From Pseudorhodoferax sp032153935 (lineage in GTDB: Bacteria; Pseudomonadota; Gammaproteobacteria; Burkholderiales; Burkholderiaceae_C): 64,000 bases of DNA. Made by a program: the position numbers and the translations under genes. Positions 55,762 through 64,000 of the stretch are shown one piece after another (the stretch's first letter is position 1; every line of letters starts with the position of its first letter). The notes under the pieces were generated by a model. That model made no database searches. It was given only the letters and a program-made list of their open reading frames with translations, and was not told where the DNA came from. Location of the stretch: positions 6,572,001 to 6,636,000 of the forward strand of contig NZ_CAXUQL020000001.1 in assembly GCF_964253035.1 (NCBI RefSeq), given 5' to 3'.

Positions 55762-55865
55762 GCGCGGGAACCCTTTCCTCTGCGGAGCGCATGCGAACGG
55801 AAGAGATCCCGATCTGTCGATGCGCCAGTACACACTCCTGCACCCGCGCACTACGATAACAAATT

Positions 55866-55875
55866 AGAACGTTCT
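55866..55875. promoter_or_regulatory. Ten-base palindrome upstream of the patatin-NRPS-VTT operon
   Basis: AGAACGTTCT is a perfect palindrome in an AT-rich gap about 105 bases before the patatin start. This is a reasonable place for an operator or promoter element. No known regulator family is suggested by it, and AT-rich sequence favours chance palindromes. Confidence 0.35.
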
Positions 55876-55882
55876 TTGGCAT

Positions 55883-55910
55883 GAAAAGTGCGCTATTTAT
55901 CACGCACTTC
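55883..55910 (-). terminator. Possible rho-independent terminator after ugpQ
   Basis: On the minus strand AAGTGCG and CGCACTT pair over seven bases around a ten-base AT-rich loop, followed by TTC. It begins 27 bases past the ugpQ stop. The loop is long and the T-run short, so it is weaker than the other terminators here. Confidence 0.45.
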
Positions 55911-55936
55911 TTCACCGTTACACGTACGCCTGCGCT

Positions 55937-56676
55937 TTAGCGCGATGGGGCGAACAGATCGACGCGATCGGTGATGACGGTGTGCTCGCCGAGTGCGCGC
56001 AAGCGTTGCGCCTCGGCCTCGTCGTTGACGGTGTAGCTGGCCATCCGCAGCCCCAGCGCCTGCGCCTGCTGCACCAGGCCGGCCGTCCACAGGCTGTGCC
56101 GGCAGACGAGCACCTGGCAGGCCAGGCCGTGCGCGGCCTGCTCCCACCCGGTCGACAACGCGTCCAGCAACAGGCCGCGCGGCAACGCCGGCTGCGCAGC
56201 CTGGGCCGCTTGCAACGCATCGACCTCGAACGAGGTCAGCAAGGGCGGCACGGGCTGGCCGGCCCACAGCGCGGCTGCGGCATCGGCCACGGCCGCGCCT
56301 GTCGCGGCCGCTGTGCCTGGCGTGGGCTTGATCTCGATGTTGAGCAGCAGGCCATTGGCCTGGCAGAAGCGCGCGATGCCGGCCAGCGTGGCCAGCGGTT
56401 CGCCCGCGTAGGCGCGCGAGTGCCAGCCGCCGGCGTCCAGTTGCGCGAGCTCGCCCCAGGGCTTGTCGCCCGCGGGGCCACGGCCGTTGGTGGTGCGCTC
56501 CAGCGTCGCGTCGTGCAGCAGGAAGGGCACGCCGTCGGCGCTGAGCTTCACGTCGCACTCGAACATGCGGTAGCCGTGCGCTGCGCCCAGGCGGAAGGCG
56601 GCCAGCGTGTTCTCGGGCGCCAGCTTGCCGGCGCCGCGGTGGGCCACCCAGGCGGGGTAAGGCCAGGGCGCGGCCA

Positions 56677-56677
<1 letters not shown>
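55937..56677 (-). CDS. ugpQ: Glycerophosphodiester phosphodiesterase
   Basis: A 246-residue cytoplasmic GDPD-type TIM-barrel enzyme (VAHRGAGKLAPENTLAAF with the catalytic His, FECDVKLSADGVPFLLHD with Glu and Asp metal ligands, LNIEIKPTPG). It releases glycerol-3-phosphate from imported glycerophosphodiesters. The start at 56677 overlaps the ugpC stop by one base. The frame extends far upstream through ugpC, but that part is not coding. Confidence 0.95.
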
Positions 56678-57738
<1,061 letters not shown>

Positions 57739-57744
57739 GTGTTC

Positions 57745-58596
57745 TTACTTCTCGGTGTCGACCAGGCCCTTGACGAACCACTTCTGCATGAGCACCACGA
57801 CCAGCGCCGGCGGCAGCATGGCCAGGATGGCCGTGGCCATGATGATGTTCCAGTCGGTGGCCGCGTCGCCGCTGGCGATCATGCGCTTGATGCCGATGAC
57901 GATGGGGTACATGTCCTCCGTCGTCGTGGCCAAGAGCGGCCACAGGTACTGGTTCCAGCCGTAGATGAACTGGATCACGAACAGCGCCGCGATGGAGGTC
58001 TGCGACAGCGGCACCAGCACGTCCTTGAAGAAGCGCATGGGGCCGGCGCCGTCGATGCGCGCGGCCTCGACCAGTTCGTCGGGCACGGTCAGGAAGAACT
58101 GCCGGAACAGGAAGGTGGCCGTGGCCGAGGCGATCAGCGGTACCGTGAGCCCGGCATAGGTGTTCAGCATGTTCAGGTCCGACAGGACCTTGTAGGTGGG
58201 CAGGATGCGCACCTCCACCGGCAGCATCAAGGTGATGAAGATCATCCAGAAGACGAGCTTCTTGAACGGGAAGCGGAAGTAGACGATGGCGAAGGCCGAC
58301 AGCAGCGAGATCGCGATCTTGCCGAGGCTGATGACCAGCGCCGTGACCAGGCTGACCCACATCATGCGGCCGACCGGCGCGGCCGAGCCCTGGGTGGAGC
58401 CGGTGCCGGTCAGCGCCGCGGTGTAGTTCTCCACCATGTGGCTGCCGGGCGTGATCGGCATGGGCACCTGCACGATCTCGTCGCGCGTGTGGGTGGAGGC
58501 CACGAAGGCCAGGTAGATCGGGAAGGCGACGATCAGGATGCCCAGCACCAGGACCAGGTGGGACAACAGCGTCAGCAGGGGGCGGCGTTCCACCAT
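57745..58596 (-). CDS. ugpE: sn-Glycerol-3-phosphate ABC transporter permease UgpE
   Basis: A 283-residue inner-membrane permease with about six helices and the EAA-type loop that docks onto the ATPase (ELVEAARIDGAGPMRFFKDVLVPLS). It forms the channel with UgpA, whose gene ends one base upstream. Length and motifs are normal for the family. Confidence 0.96.
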   Translation of the reverse strand: MVERRPLLTLLSHLVLVLGILIVAFPIYLAFVASTHTRDEIVQVPMPITPGSHMVENYTAALTGTGSTQGSAAPVGRMMWVSLVTALVISLGKIAISLLSAFAIVYFRFPFKKLVFWMIFITLMLPVEVRILPTYKVLSDLNMLNTYAGLTVPLIASATATFLFRQFFLTVPDELVEAARIDGAGPMRFFKDVLVPLSQTSIAALFVIQFIYGWNQYLWPLLATTTEDMYPIVIGIKRMIASGDAATDWNIIMATAILAMLPPALVVVLMQKWFVKGLVDTEK

Positions 58597-58597
58597 G

Positions 58598-59479
58598 TCA
58601 GTAGTTCACTTTCTTTTCGACGTAGCGGAACTGGATGACGGTGAGCACCACGACGATGGCCATCAGCACCACCGACTGCGCGGCCGAGCCACCCAGGTCC
58701 AGCGCCTTGAAGCCGTCGTGCCAGACCTTGTAGACGAGGATGGAGGTGTCGCGGCCGGGCCCGCCCTCGGTCGTCGCGTGCACGATCGCGAAGGTGTCGA
58801 AGAAGGCATAGACCACGTTGATGACCAGCAGGAAGAACGTGGTGGGCGACAGCAGCGGCAGCTGGATGGAGAGGAAGCGGCGCACCGGGCCCGCGCCGTC
58901 GATGGCGGCGGCCTCGATCAGCGCCTTGGGAATGGACTGCAGCCCCGCCAGGAAGAACAGGAAGTTGTAGGAGATCTGCTTCCAGACCGCGGCCACGACG
59001 ATCAGCGTGAGCGCATTGCCCGAATTGAGCAGATGGTTCCAGTCGTAGCCCAGGCCGCGCAGGCCGTAGGCCACGATGCCGATGCTCGGGGAGAACATGA
59101 ACACCCACAGCACGCCGGCCACGGCGGGCGCCACGGCGTAGGGGATGATCAGGAAGGTCTTGTAGACCAGGGAGCCACGCAGGATGCGGTCGGCGAACAC
59201 GGCCAGCACCAGCGACACCGCGATGCCCAGCCCCGCCACGAGCACCGAGAACAGCGCGGTGACCTTGAAGGATTCGAGATAGGCCGCGTCCTCGAACAGC
59301 GCGACGAAATTGTCCAGCCCGACCCAGACCGTGGACGTGCCGAAGGCGTCCTCGGTCTGCAGTGACTGCACGATGGCCTGGCTGGCCGGCCAGAAGAAGA
59401 ACACCAGCACGACCGCCATCTGCGGCGCCACCAGCAGCCAGGGCAGCCAGGCCGAGCGGAACAGCACGCGTTTTTCCAT
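58598..59479 (-). CDS. ugpA: sn-Glycerol-3-phosphate ABC transporter permease UgpA
   Basis: A 293-residue permease with about six helices and the EAA-type loop (PKALIEAAAIDGAGPVRRF). The start (MEKRVLFRSAWLPW) is the ATG at 59479. It follows ugpB after 75 bases and leads into ugpE. Confidence 0.96.
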   Translation of the reverse strand: MEKRVLFRSAWLPWLLVAPQMAVVLVFFFWPASQAIVQSLQTEDAFGTSTVWVGLDNFVALFEDAAYLESFKVTALFSVLVAGLGIAVSLVLAVFADRILRGSLVYKTFLIIPYAVAPAVAGVLWVFMFSPSIGIVAYGLRGLGYDWNHLLNSGNALTLIVVAAVWKQISYNFLFFLAGLQSIPKALIEAAAIDGAGPVRRFLSIQLPLLSPTTFFLLVINVVYAFFDTFAIVHATTEGGPGRDTSILVYKVWHDGFKALDLGGSAAQSVVLMAIVVVLTVIQFRYVEKKVNY

Positions 59480-59554
59480 CTTGTGATCGTCCTGGTCCGG
59501 TTGCAGCGGCGCGCTCCCAGGCGCCGCGGCGGGCGAGTGTACCTAGTGGCGCGC

Positions 59555-60862
59555 TCAGCCCTTGTTCGCTTTCTGGAAGCGCTCGAGCTGCTCGTTGCCG
59601 CGCTTGACGGCGTTGTCCAGCGCCTGCTTGGCACTTTGCTTGCCGCTCCAGATCTGTTCGGCTTCCTCGTCCACGATGGTGCGGATCTGCAGGAAGTTTC
59701 CGAGGCGGATGCCGCGCGACTTGTCGGTGGTCTTGCGGATCATCTGCGTGACGGCCACGTCGGTGCCCGGGTTCTGCTTGTAGAAGCCCGACTTCTCGGT
59801 CAGCTCGTAGGCGGCCATGGTGACCGGCAGGTAGCCCGTGCGCTTGTGGCTGGCGGACTGCACTTCCGCGTTGGACAGGAAGCTGAAGAACGCGGCCACA
59901 CCCTTGTACTCGGCCGGCTTCTTGCCGCCGATGGCCCACAGGCTGGCGCCGCCGATCACGGTGTTCTGCGGTGCGCCGGCCACGTCCGGGTAGTAGGGCA
60001 GCGCGCCGATGCCGTAGGCGAACTTGGCGTCCTTGGCCACGCGCGCGTACAGGCCCGAGGAGCCGGTCATCATCGCGCACTCGCCCGAGGGGAAGGAGGC
60101 GTCGGGCGTGTTGTTGCGGCCCTTGTAGACGAACAGGCCCTGCTGCGACATGTTGGCCAGGTTCTCGAAATGGCGCACGTGCAGCGGCGAGTTGAAGGCC
60201 AGGCGCGTGGCCGTGCCGCCGAAGCCGTTGTTGAGCGTGGCGTACAGCGTGTTGTGCCAGGCCGAGAAGCTCTCCAGCTGCGTCCAGCTGACCCAGCTGG
60301 TCGTGAACGGGCACTTGTGGCCACTGGCCTTGAGCTTGGCCGCGGCGGCCACGACCTCGGGCCAGGTCGTCGGCGCCTTGTTCGGGTCCAGGCCCGCAGC
60401 CTTGAAGGCGTCCTTGTTGTAATAGAAGATGGTCGTGGAGCTGTTGAACGGGAAGCTCAGCATCTGACCGTTGGGCGCCGTGTAGTAGCCGGCGACGGCA
60501 GAGATGTAGGCGCTCTGGTCGAACTTGGCACCCGACTCCTTCATGATCTCGCCGACCGGCTTGATGACGCCCTTGGAGGCCATCATGGTCGCGGTGCCCA
60601 CCTCGAACACCTGCAGGATGTGCGGCGCATTGCCGGCACGGAAGGCGGCGACGCCGGCCGTCAGCGTCTCGTCGTACTGGCCCTTGTAGGTGGGCACGAC
60701 CTTGAACTCGCTCTGGCTGGCGTTGAACTGCTTGGCCAGGTCGTTGACCCACTCGCCCAGCGGCCCGCTCATCGCGTGCCACCACTGGATCTCGGTCTGG
60801 GCATGGGCCGGCAGCGCGAACGCGGCGGCGGCCAGCGCCGCCAGGGCAAAGGTCTTCTTCAT
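59555..60862 (-). CDS. ugpB: sn-Glycerol-3-phosphate binding protein
   Basis: A 435-residue periplasmic solute-binding protein with a signal peptide (MKKTFALAALAAAAFALPAHAQ) and UgpB-type motifs (EIQWWHAMSGPLGEWVNDLA, FPFNSSTTIFYYNKDAF, GECAMMTGSSG). It captures glycerol-3-phosphate and related diesters for the UgpAEC transporter. GGAGC lies six bases before the ATG. It is first in the ugp operon, and a Pho-box-like site lies upstream. Confidence 0.96.
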   Translation of the reverse strand: MKKTFALAALAAAAFALPAHAQTEIQWWHAMSGPLGEWVNDLAKQFNASQSEFKVVPTYKGQYDETLTAGVAAFRAGNAPHILQVFEVGTATMMASKGVIKPVGEIMKESGAKFDQSAYISAVAGYYTAPNGQMLSFPFNSSTTIFYYNKDAFKAAGLDPNKAPTTWPEVVAAAAKLKASGHKCPFTTSWVSWTQLESFSAWHNTLYATLNNGFGGTATRLAFNSPLHVRHFENLANMSQQGLFVYKGRNNTPDASFPSGECAMMTGSSGLYARVAKDAKFAYGIGALPYYPDVAGAPQNTVIGGASLWAIGGKKPAEYKGVAAFFSFLSNAEVQSASHKRTGYLPVTMAAYELTEKSGFYKQNPGTDVAVTQMIRKTTDKSRGIRLGNFLQIRTIVDEEAEQIWSGKQSAKQALDNAVKRGNEQLERFQKANKG

Positions 60863-60906
60863 GGATGCTCCGGTAAGAAAGAAAGGCGGCAGGGTAGTGC
60901 CGCCAT

Positions 60907-60924
60907 GTGACAGAACGATTTAAG
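60907..60924 (-). promoter_or_regulatory. Candidate Pho box upstream of ugpB
   Basis: On the minus strand the sequence reads CTTAAAT-CGTT-CTGTCAC, two seven-base half-sites with an 11-base period, as in PhoB boxes (consensus CTGTCAT-N4-CTGTCAT). The second half-site matches well, the first only at four of seven positions. Its distance to ugpB (45 bases) and the regulation of ugp by PhoB in E. coli support it. A second CTGTCAC in the other orientation lies at 60933-60939. Confidence 0.5.
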
Positions 60925-61053
60925 CGCAGTGACTGTCACGCGTGCATGCGGGCTTTCCATGGGCTGGACGGATCGCGGCGTCGATTGTTGCGCTGCGGTA
61001 ACATCCACCCCCGCCTGCGCAGGGCCGGCGGGCCCCAGCACGCCTCCCCCCCG

Positions 61054-64000
61054 ATGAATGCCCCGAACACCCTGAACCAGCTGCTCGCGCCAGCAGAAGA
61101 CACGCAGCGCCTGCGCGAGATTCCCTACAACTACACCTCGTTCTCCGACCGCGAGATCGTGGTGCGCTTGCTGGGTGCGCGCGCCTGGGAGCTGGTGCAG
61201 ACCCTGCGTGGCGAGCGCCGCACGGGCCGCTCCGCCCGCATGCTGTACGAGGTGCTGGGTGACATCTGGGTCGTGCAGCGCAACCCCTACCTGCAGGACG
61301 ACCTGCTGGACAACCCAAAGCGCCGGGCCCTGCTGGTGCAGGCCCTGCAGCACCGGCTGGCTGCGGCCGAGGAACGCCGCACGCCGCAATCCGACCTCGG
61401 CCGCGATGCATTGGTCGGCGAGCTGCTGGAGGCCGCGCGCCAGGCCGTGGCCCGCTTCGATGCCGATTTCGCCGAGATCGCGGTGCTGCGCAAGCGTGCG
61501 CGCCGCACGCTGCAGCGGCTCACGGCCAAGGACAACATCAAGTTCGACGGCATGTCACGGGTCTCCCACGTGACGGACGCCACCGATTGGCGCGTGGAGT
61601 ACCCCTTCGTGGTGCTGACGCCGGACACCGAGGCCGAGATGGCCGGCATGGTCGCCGCCTGCATCGAGCTGGGCCTGACCATCATCCCGCGCGGCGGCGG
61701 CACCGGCTACACGGGCGGCGCGATCCCTTTGAGCTGGAAGAGCGCGGTCATCAACACCGAGAAGCTCGAGGCCATGACCGAGGTCGAGCTCATCACCCTG
61801 CCCGGCGTGGCGCAGCCCGTGGCCACGATCTGGACCGGCGCCGGCGTGGTCACCCAGCGCGTGGCCGATGCGGCCGAGCGCGGCGGCTATGTGTTCGCGG
61901 TCGACCCGACCTCGGCCGAGGCCTCCTGCATCGGCGGCAACGTGGCCATGAACGCAGGCGGCAAGAAGGCCGTGCTGTGGGGCACGGCGCTGGACAACCT
62001 GGCCTCCTGGCGCATGGTCACGCCGCAGGCGCAGTGGCTGGAGGTCACGCGGCTCAACCACAACCTGGGCAAGATCCACGACGTGGAGGTGGCGAGCTTC
62101 CAGCTCGACTACTTCGAGGCCGACGGCAAGACTCCCGTGCGCAGCGAACGCCTGGACATCCCGGGCCGCGTGTTCCGCAAGGAAGGCCTGGGCAAGGACG
62201 TGACCGACAAGTTCCTGTCGGGCCTGCCAGGCATCCAGAAGGAAGGCTGCGACGGCCTGATCACGAGCGCGCGCTGGATCGTGCACCGCATGCCGGCGCA
62301 TACGCGCACCGTGTGCCTGGAGTTCTTCGGCAACGCCAAGGACGCGGTGCCCTCCATCGTCGAGATCAAGGACTTCATGTTCGCCGAGCAGAAGCGCTCG
62401 GGTGTGCTGCTGGCCGGCCTGGAGCACCTGGACGACCGGTACCTGAAGGCCGTGGGCTACGCCACCAAGTCCAAGAGCCATGGCGCGGGCCTGCCCAAGA
62501 TGGTGCTGTTCGGCGACATCGCGGGCGACGACGCCGACGCTGTGGCGCGTGTCACCTCCGAGGTGGTGCGCATCGCCAACTCGCGTAGCGGTGAGGGCTT
62601 CATCGCCATCAGCGCCGAGGCGCGCAAGAAGTTCTGGCTGGACCGCAAGCGCACGGCCGCCATCAGCCGCCACACCAACGCCTTCAAGATCAACGAAGAC
62701 GTGGTGATCCCGCTGCCGCGCATGGCCGAGTACACCGATGGCATCGAGCGCATCAACATCGAGCTGTCGCTGCGCAACAAGCTGGAGCTGGCCGACGCGC
62801 TGATCGCCTTCTTCGGCGCCGGCAAGCTGCCGCTGGGCAAGGAGGACGATGCCTCCGAGATCGCCTCGGCCGAGCTGCTGGAAGACCGCGTGGCCCAGGC
62901 GCTCGCGCTGCTGCGCGAGGTGCGCATGCAGTGGCAGGGCTGGCTGCACGATGTCGATGCGCTGTTTCCGCAACTGCAGGACCACCGCCTGCGCGCGAGC
63001 TGGAGGACGCAGATCCGCGCACCGCTGCAGACCCTGTTCCCGGGTGCGGCCTTCCGCCCGCTGCTGGCCGAGTGTGAGGCGATCCACAAGCGTGTGCTCA
63101 AGGGCCGCGTCTGGGTCGCACTGCACATGCACGCGGGCGATGGCAACGTGCACACCAACATCCCGGTCAACAGCGACAACTACGCCATGCTGCAGACCGC
63201 GCACGAGGCCGTGGCGCGCATCATGGTGCTGGCGCGTTCGCTGGACGGCGTGATCTCGGGCGAGCACGGCATCGGCATCACCAAGCTGGAGTTCCTGACC
63301 GAAGCCGAAGTCGCGCCGTTCGCCGACTACAAGCGCCGCGTCGACCCCGAGGGCCGCTTCAACAAGGGCAAGCTGCTGCGCGACCCGGCCTTGCCGGCCG
63401 ACCTGACCAACGCCTACACCCCCAGCTTCGGGCTCATGGGCCACGAGTCGCTGATCCTGCAGCAGTCCGACATCGGCGCGATTGCCGACAGCGTCAAGGA
63501 TTGCCTGCGCTGCGGCAAGTGCAAGCCGGTCTGCGCCACGCACGTGCCGCGCGCCAACCTGCTCTACAGCCCGCGCAACAAGATTCTGGCCACCTCGCTC
63601 CTGATCGAGGCCTTCCTGTACGAAGAGCAAACGCGCCGCGGCGTGTCGATCAAGCACTGGGCCGAGTTCGAGGACGTGGCCGACCATTGCACGGTCTGCC
63701 ACAAGTGCCTGACGCCCTGCCCGGTCAAGATCGACTTCGGCGACGTGACCATGAACATGCGCAACCTCTTGCGCAAGATGGGCAAGAAGAGCTTCCGGCC
63801 CGGCAACGCGGCCGCCATGCTGATGCTCAATGCGACCAATCCGCAGACCATCAATCTGATGCGCACGGCCATGGTCGACGTGGGCTTCAAGGCCCAGCGC
63901 CTGGCCAGCAACGTGCTGCGCGGTTTGTCGAAGAAGCAGACCGCCGCGCCGCCGGCCACGGTGGGCACCGCGCCGATCAAGGAGCAGGTGGTCCACTTCG
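61054..64000 (+). CDS. DUF3683-FAD-4Fe-4S oxidoreductase, 3' truncated
   Basis: The reading frame starts at 61054 (MNAPNTLNQLLAPAEDTQRL) and is open to the window end, giving 982 residues; family members in Burkholderiales are about 1300. The N-terminal DUF3683 part (about 10-150) is followed by an FAD-binding domain (PRGGGTGYTGG near 212) and an FAD-oxidase C-terminal domain (HMHAGDGNVHTN, GVISGEHGIGI). Two 4Fe-4S motifs follow (first Cys at 817 in CLRCGKCKPVC and at 879 in CTVCHKCLTPCP). The CCG domains expected next lie outside. It resembles D-lactate or glycolate dehydrogenases that feed electrons to quinone, with all parts fused. It is divergent from ugpB. Confidence 0.93.
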   Translation, partial: MNAPNTLNQLLAPAEDTQRLREIPYNYTSFSDREIVVRLLGARAWELVQTLRGERRTGRSARMLYEVLGDIWVVQRNPYLQDDLLDNPKRRALLVQALQHRLAAAEERRTPQSDLGRDALVGELLEAARQAVARFDADFAEIAVLRKRARRTLQRLTAKDNIKFDGMSRVSHVTDATDWRVEYPFVVLTPDTEAEMAGMVAACIELGLTIIPRGGGTGYTGGAIPLSWKSAVINTEKLEAMTEVELITLPGVAQPVATIWTGAGVVTQRVADAAERGGYVFAVDPTSAEASCIGGNVAMNAGGKKAVLWGTALDNLASWRMVTPQAQWLEVTRLNHNLGKIHDVEVASFQLDYFEADGKTPVRSERLDIPGRVFRKEGLGKDVTDKFLSGLPGIQKEGCDGLITSARWIVHRMPAHTRTVCLEFFGNAKDAVPSIVEIKDFMFAEQKRSGVLLAGLEHLDDRYLKAVGYATKSKSHGAGLPKMVLFGDIAGDDADAVARVTSEVVRIANSRSGEGFIAISAEARKKFWLDRKRTAAISRHTNAFKINEDVVIPLPRMAEYTDGIERINIELSLRNKLELADALIAFFGAGKLPLGKEDDASEIASAELLEDRVAQALALLREVRMQWQGWLHDVDALFPQLQDHRLRASWRTQIRAPLQTLFPGAAFRPLLAECEAIHKRVLKGRVWVALHMHAGDGNVHTNIPVNSDNYAMLQTAHEAVARIMVLARSLDGVISGEHGIGITKLEFLTEAEVAPFADYKRRVDPEGRFNKGKLLRDPALPADLTNAYTPSFGLMGHESLILQQSDIGAIADSVKDCLRCGKCKPVCATHVPRANLLYSPRNKILATSLLIEAFLYEEQTRRGVSIKHWAEFEDVADHCTVCHKCLTPCPVKIDFGDVTMNMRNLLRKMGKKSFRPGNAAAMLMLNATNPQTINLMRTAMVDVGFKAQRLASNVLRGLSKKQTAAPPATVGTAPIKEQVVHF

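Noticed and set aside
61555..63996. Open frame of 813 codons on the minus strand opposite the FAD oxidoreductase
   Set aside because: Its translation is low-complexity His/Gln/Arg/Ala-rich with no domain, while the plus strand encodes clear FAD and iron-sulfur motifs. It is a shadow frame caused by high GC.

Overview
The window is a chromosomal stretch of a GC-rich betaproteobacterium. The gene content and order (desA-like desaturase, rsmB, purN, a paired acyl-CoA dehydrogenase, ribF-ileS-lspA, TctA/TctB permeases, a DUF3683-type FAD/4Fe-4S oxidoreductase) point to Burkholderiales, most likely Comamonadaceae. This is inferred from gene families and synteny; no 16S rRNA or other species marker is present. 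Coding density is very high, no intergenic gap exceeds about 200 bases, and I saw no insertion sequence, prophage, CRISPR array or integration scar.

Region 1 (1-13116) is a signalling island. It holds the end of a REC-LuxR response regulator, a small DUF6644/DUF6152-like membrane and exported pair, a membrane GGDEF-EAL protein, a very large MHYT hybrid kinase (His-Asp-HPt) coupled by a 4-base overlap to an HD-GYP response regulator, and, on the minus strand, a fusion of an NCS1-type nucleobase transporter with a hybrid histidine kinase, overlapping a second REC-LuxR regulator. Region 2 (13221-18500) is a urease cluster, ureA-ureB-ureC-ureE-(SHOCT protein)-ureF-ureG, with no ureD in the window. 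The transporter-kinase is divergent from ureA, which makes urea or nucleobase sensing for nitrogen scavenging an attractive hypothesis.

Region 3 (18518-45304) is mostly housekeeping: tRNA-Ser(UGA), a lytic transglycosylase, a transglutaminase-like protein, an aspartoacylase-like amidohydrolase, a desaturase, purN-rsmB, two acyl-CoA dehydrogenases, an HNH endonuclease, ribF, ileS-lspA, a Na/Pi cotransporter, a PleD-like diguanylate cyclase, a quinone oxidoreductase with an overlapping Nudix gene, an EamA exporter, an atypical SDR, TctB-TctA without a TctC, and a tatD/methyltransferase-like/gspE-like run.

Region 4 (45466-55761) has an S1C protease followed by a MoxR-DUF58-VWA cassette, converging on a three-gene minus-strand operon: a cyclic-nucleotide-domain patatin phospholipase, a one-module NRPS (C-A-PCP-TE) and a VTT/DedA-like membrane protein. 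The overlaps imply co-translation, and I could not match this combination to a described pathway. Region 5 (55937-60862) is ugpB-ugpA-ugpE-ugpC-ugpQ for glycerol-3-phosphate and phosphodiester uptake, with a Pho-box-like site upstream. Region 6 (61054 to the end) is the truncated DUF3683-FAD-4Fe-4S oxidoreductase. The strongest candidates for something new are the NCS1 transporter-kinase beside urease and the patatin-NRPS-VTT operon.
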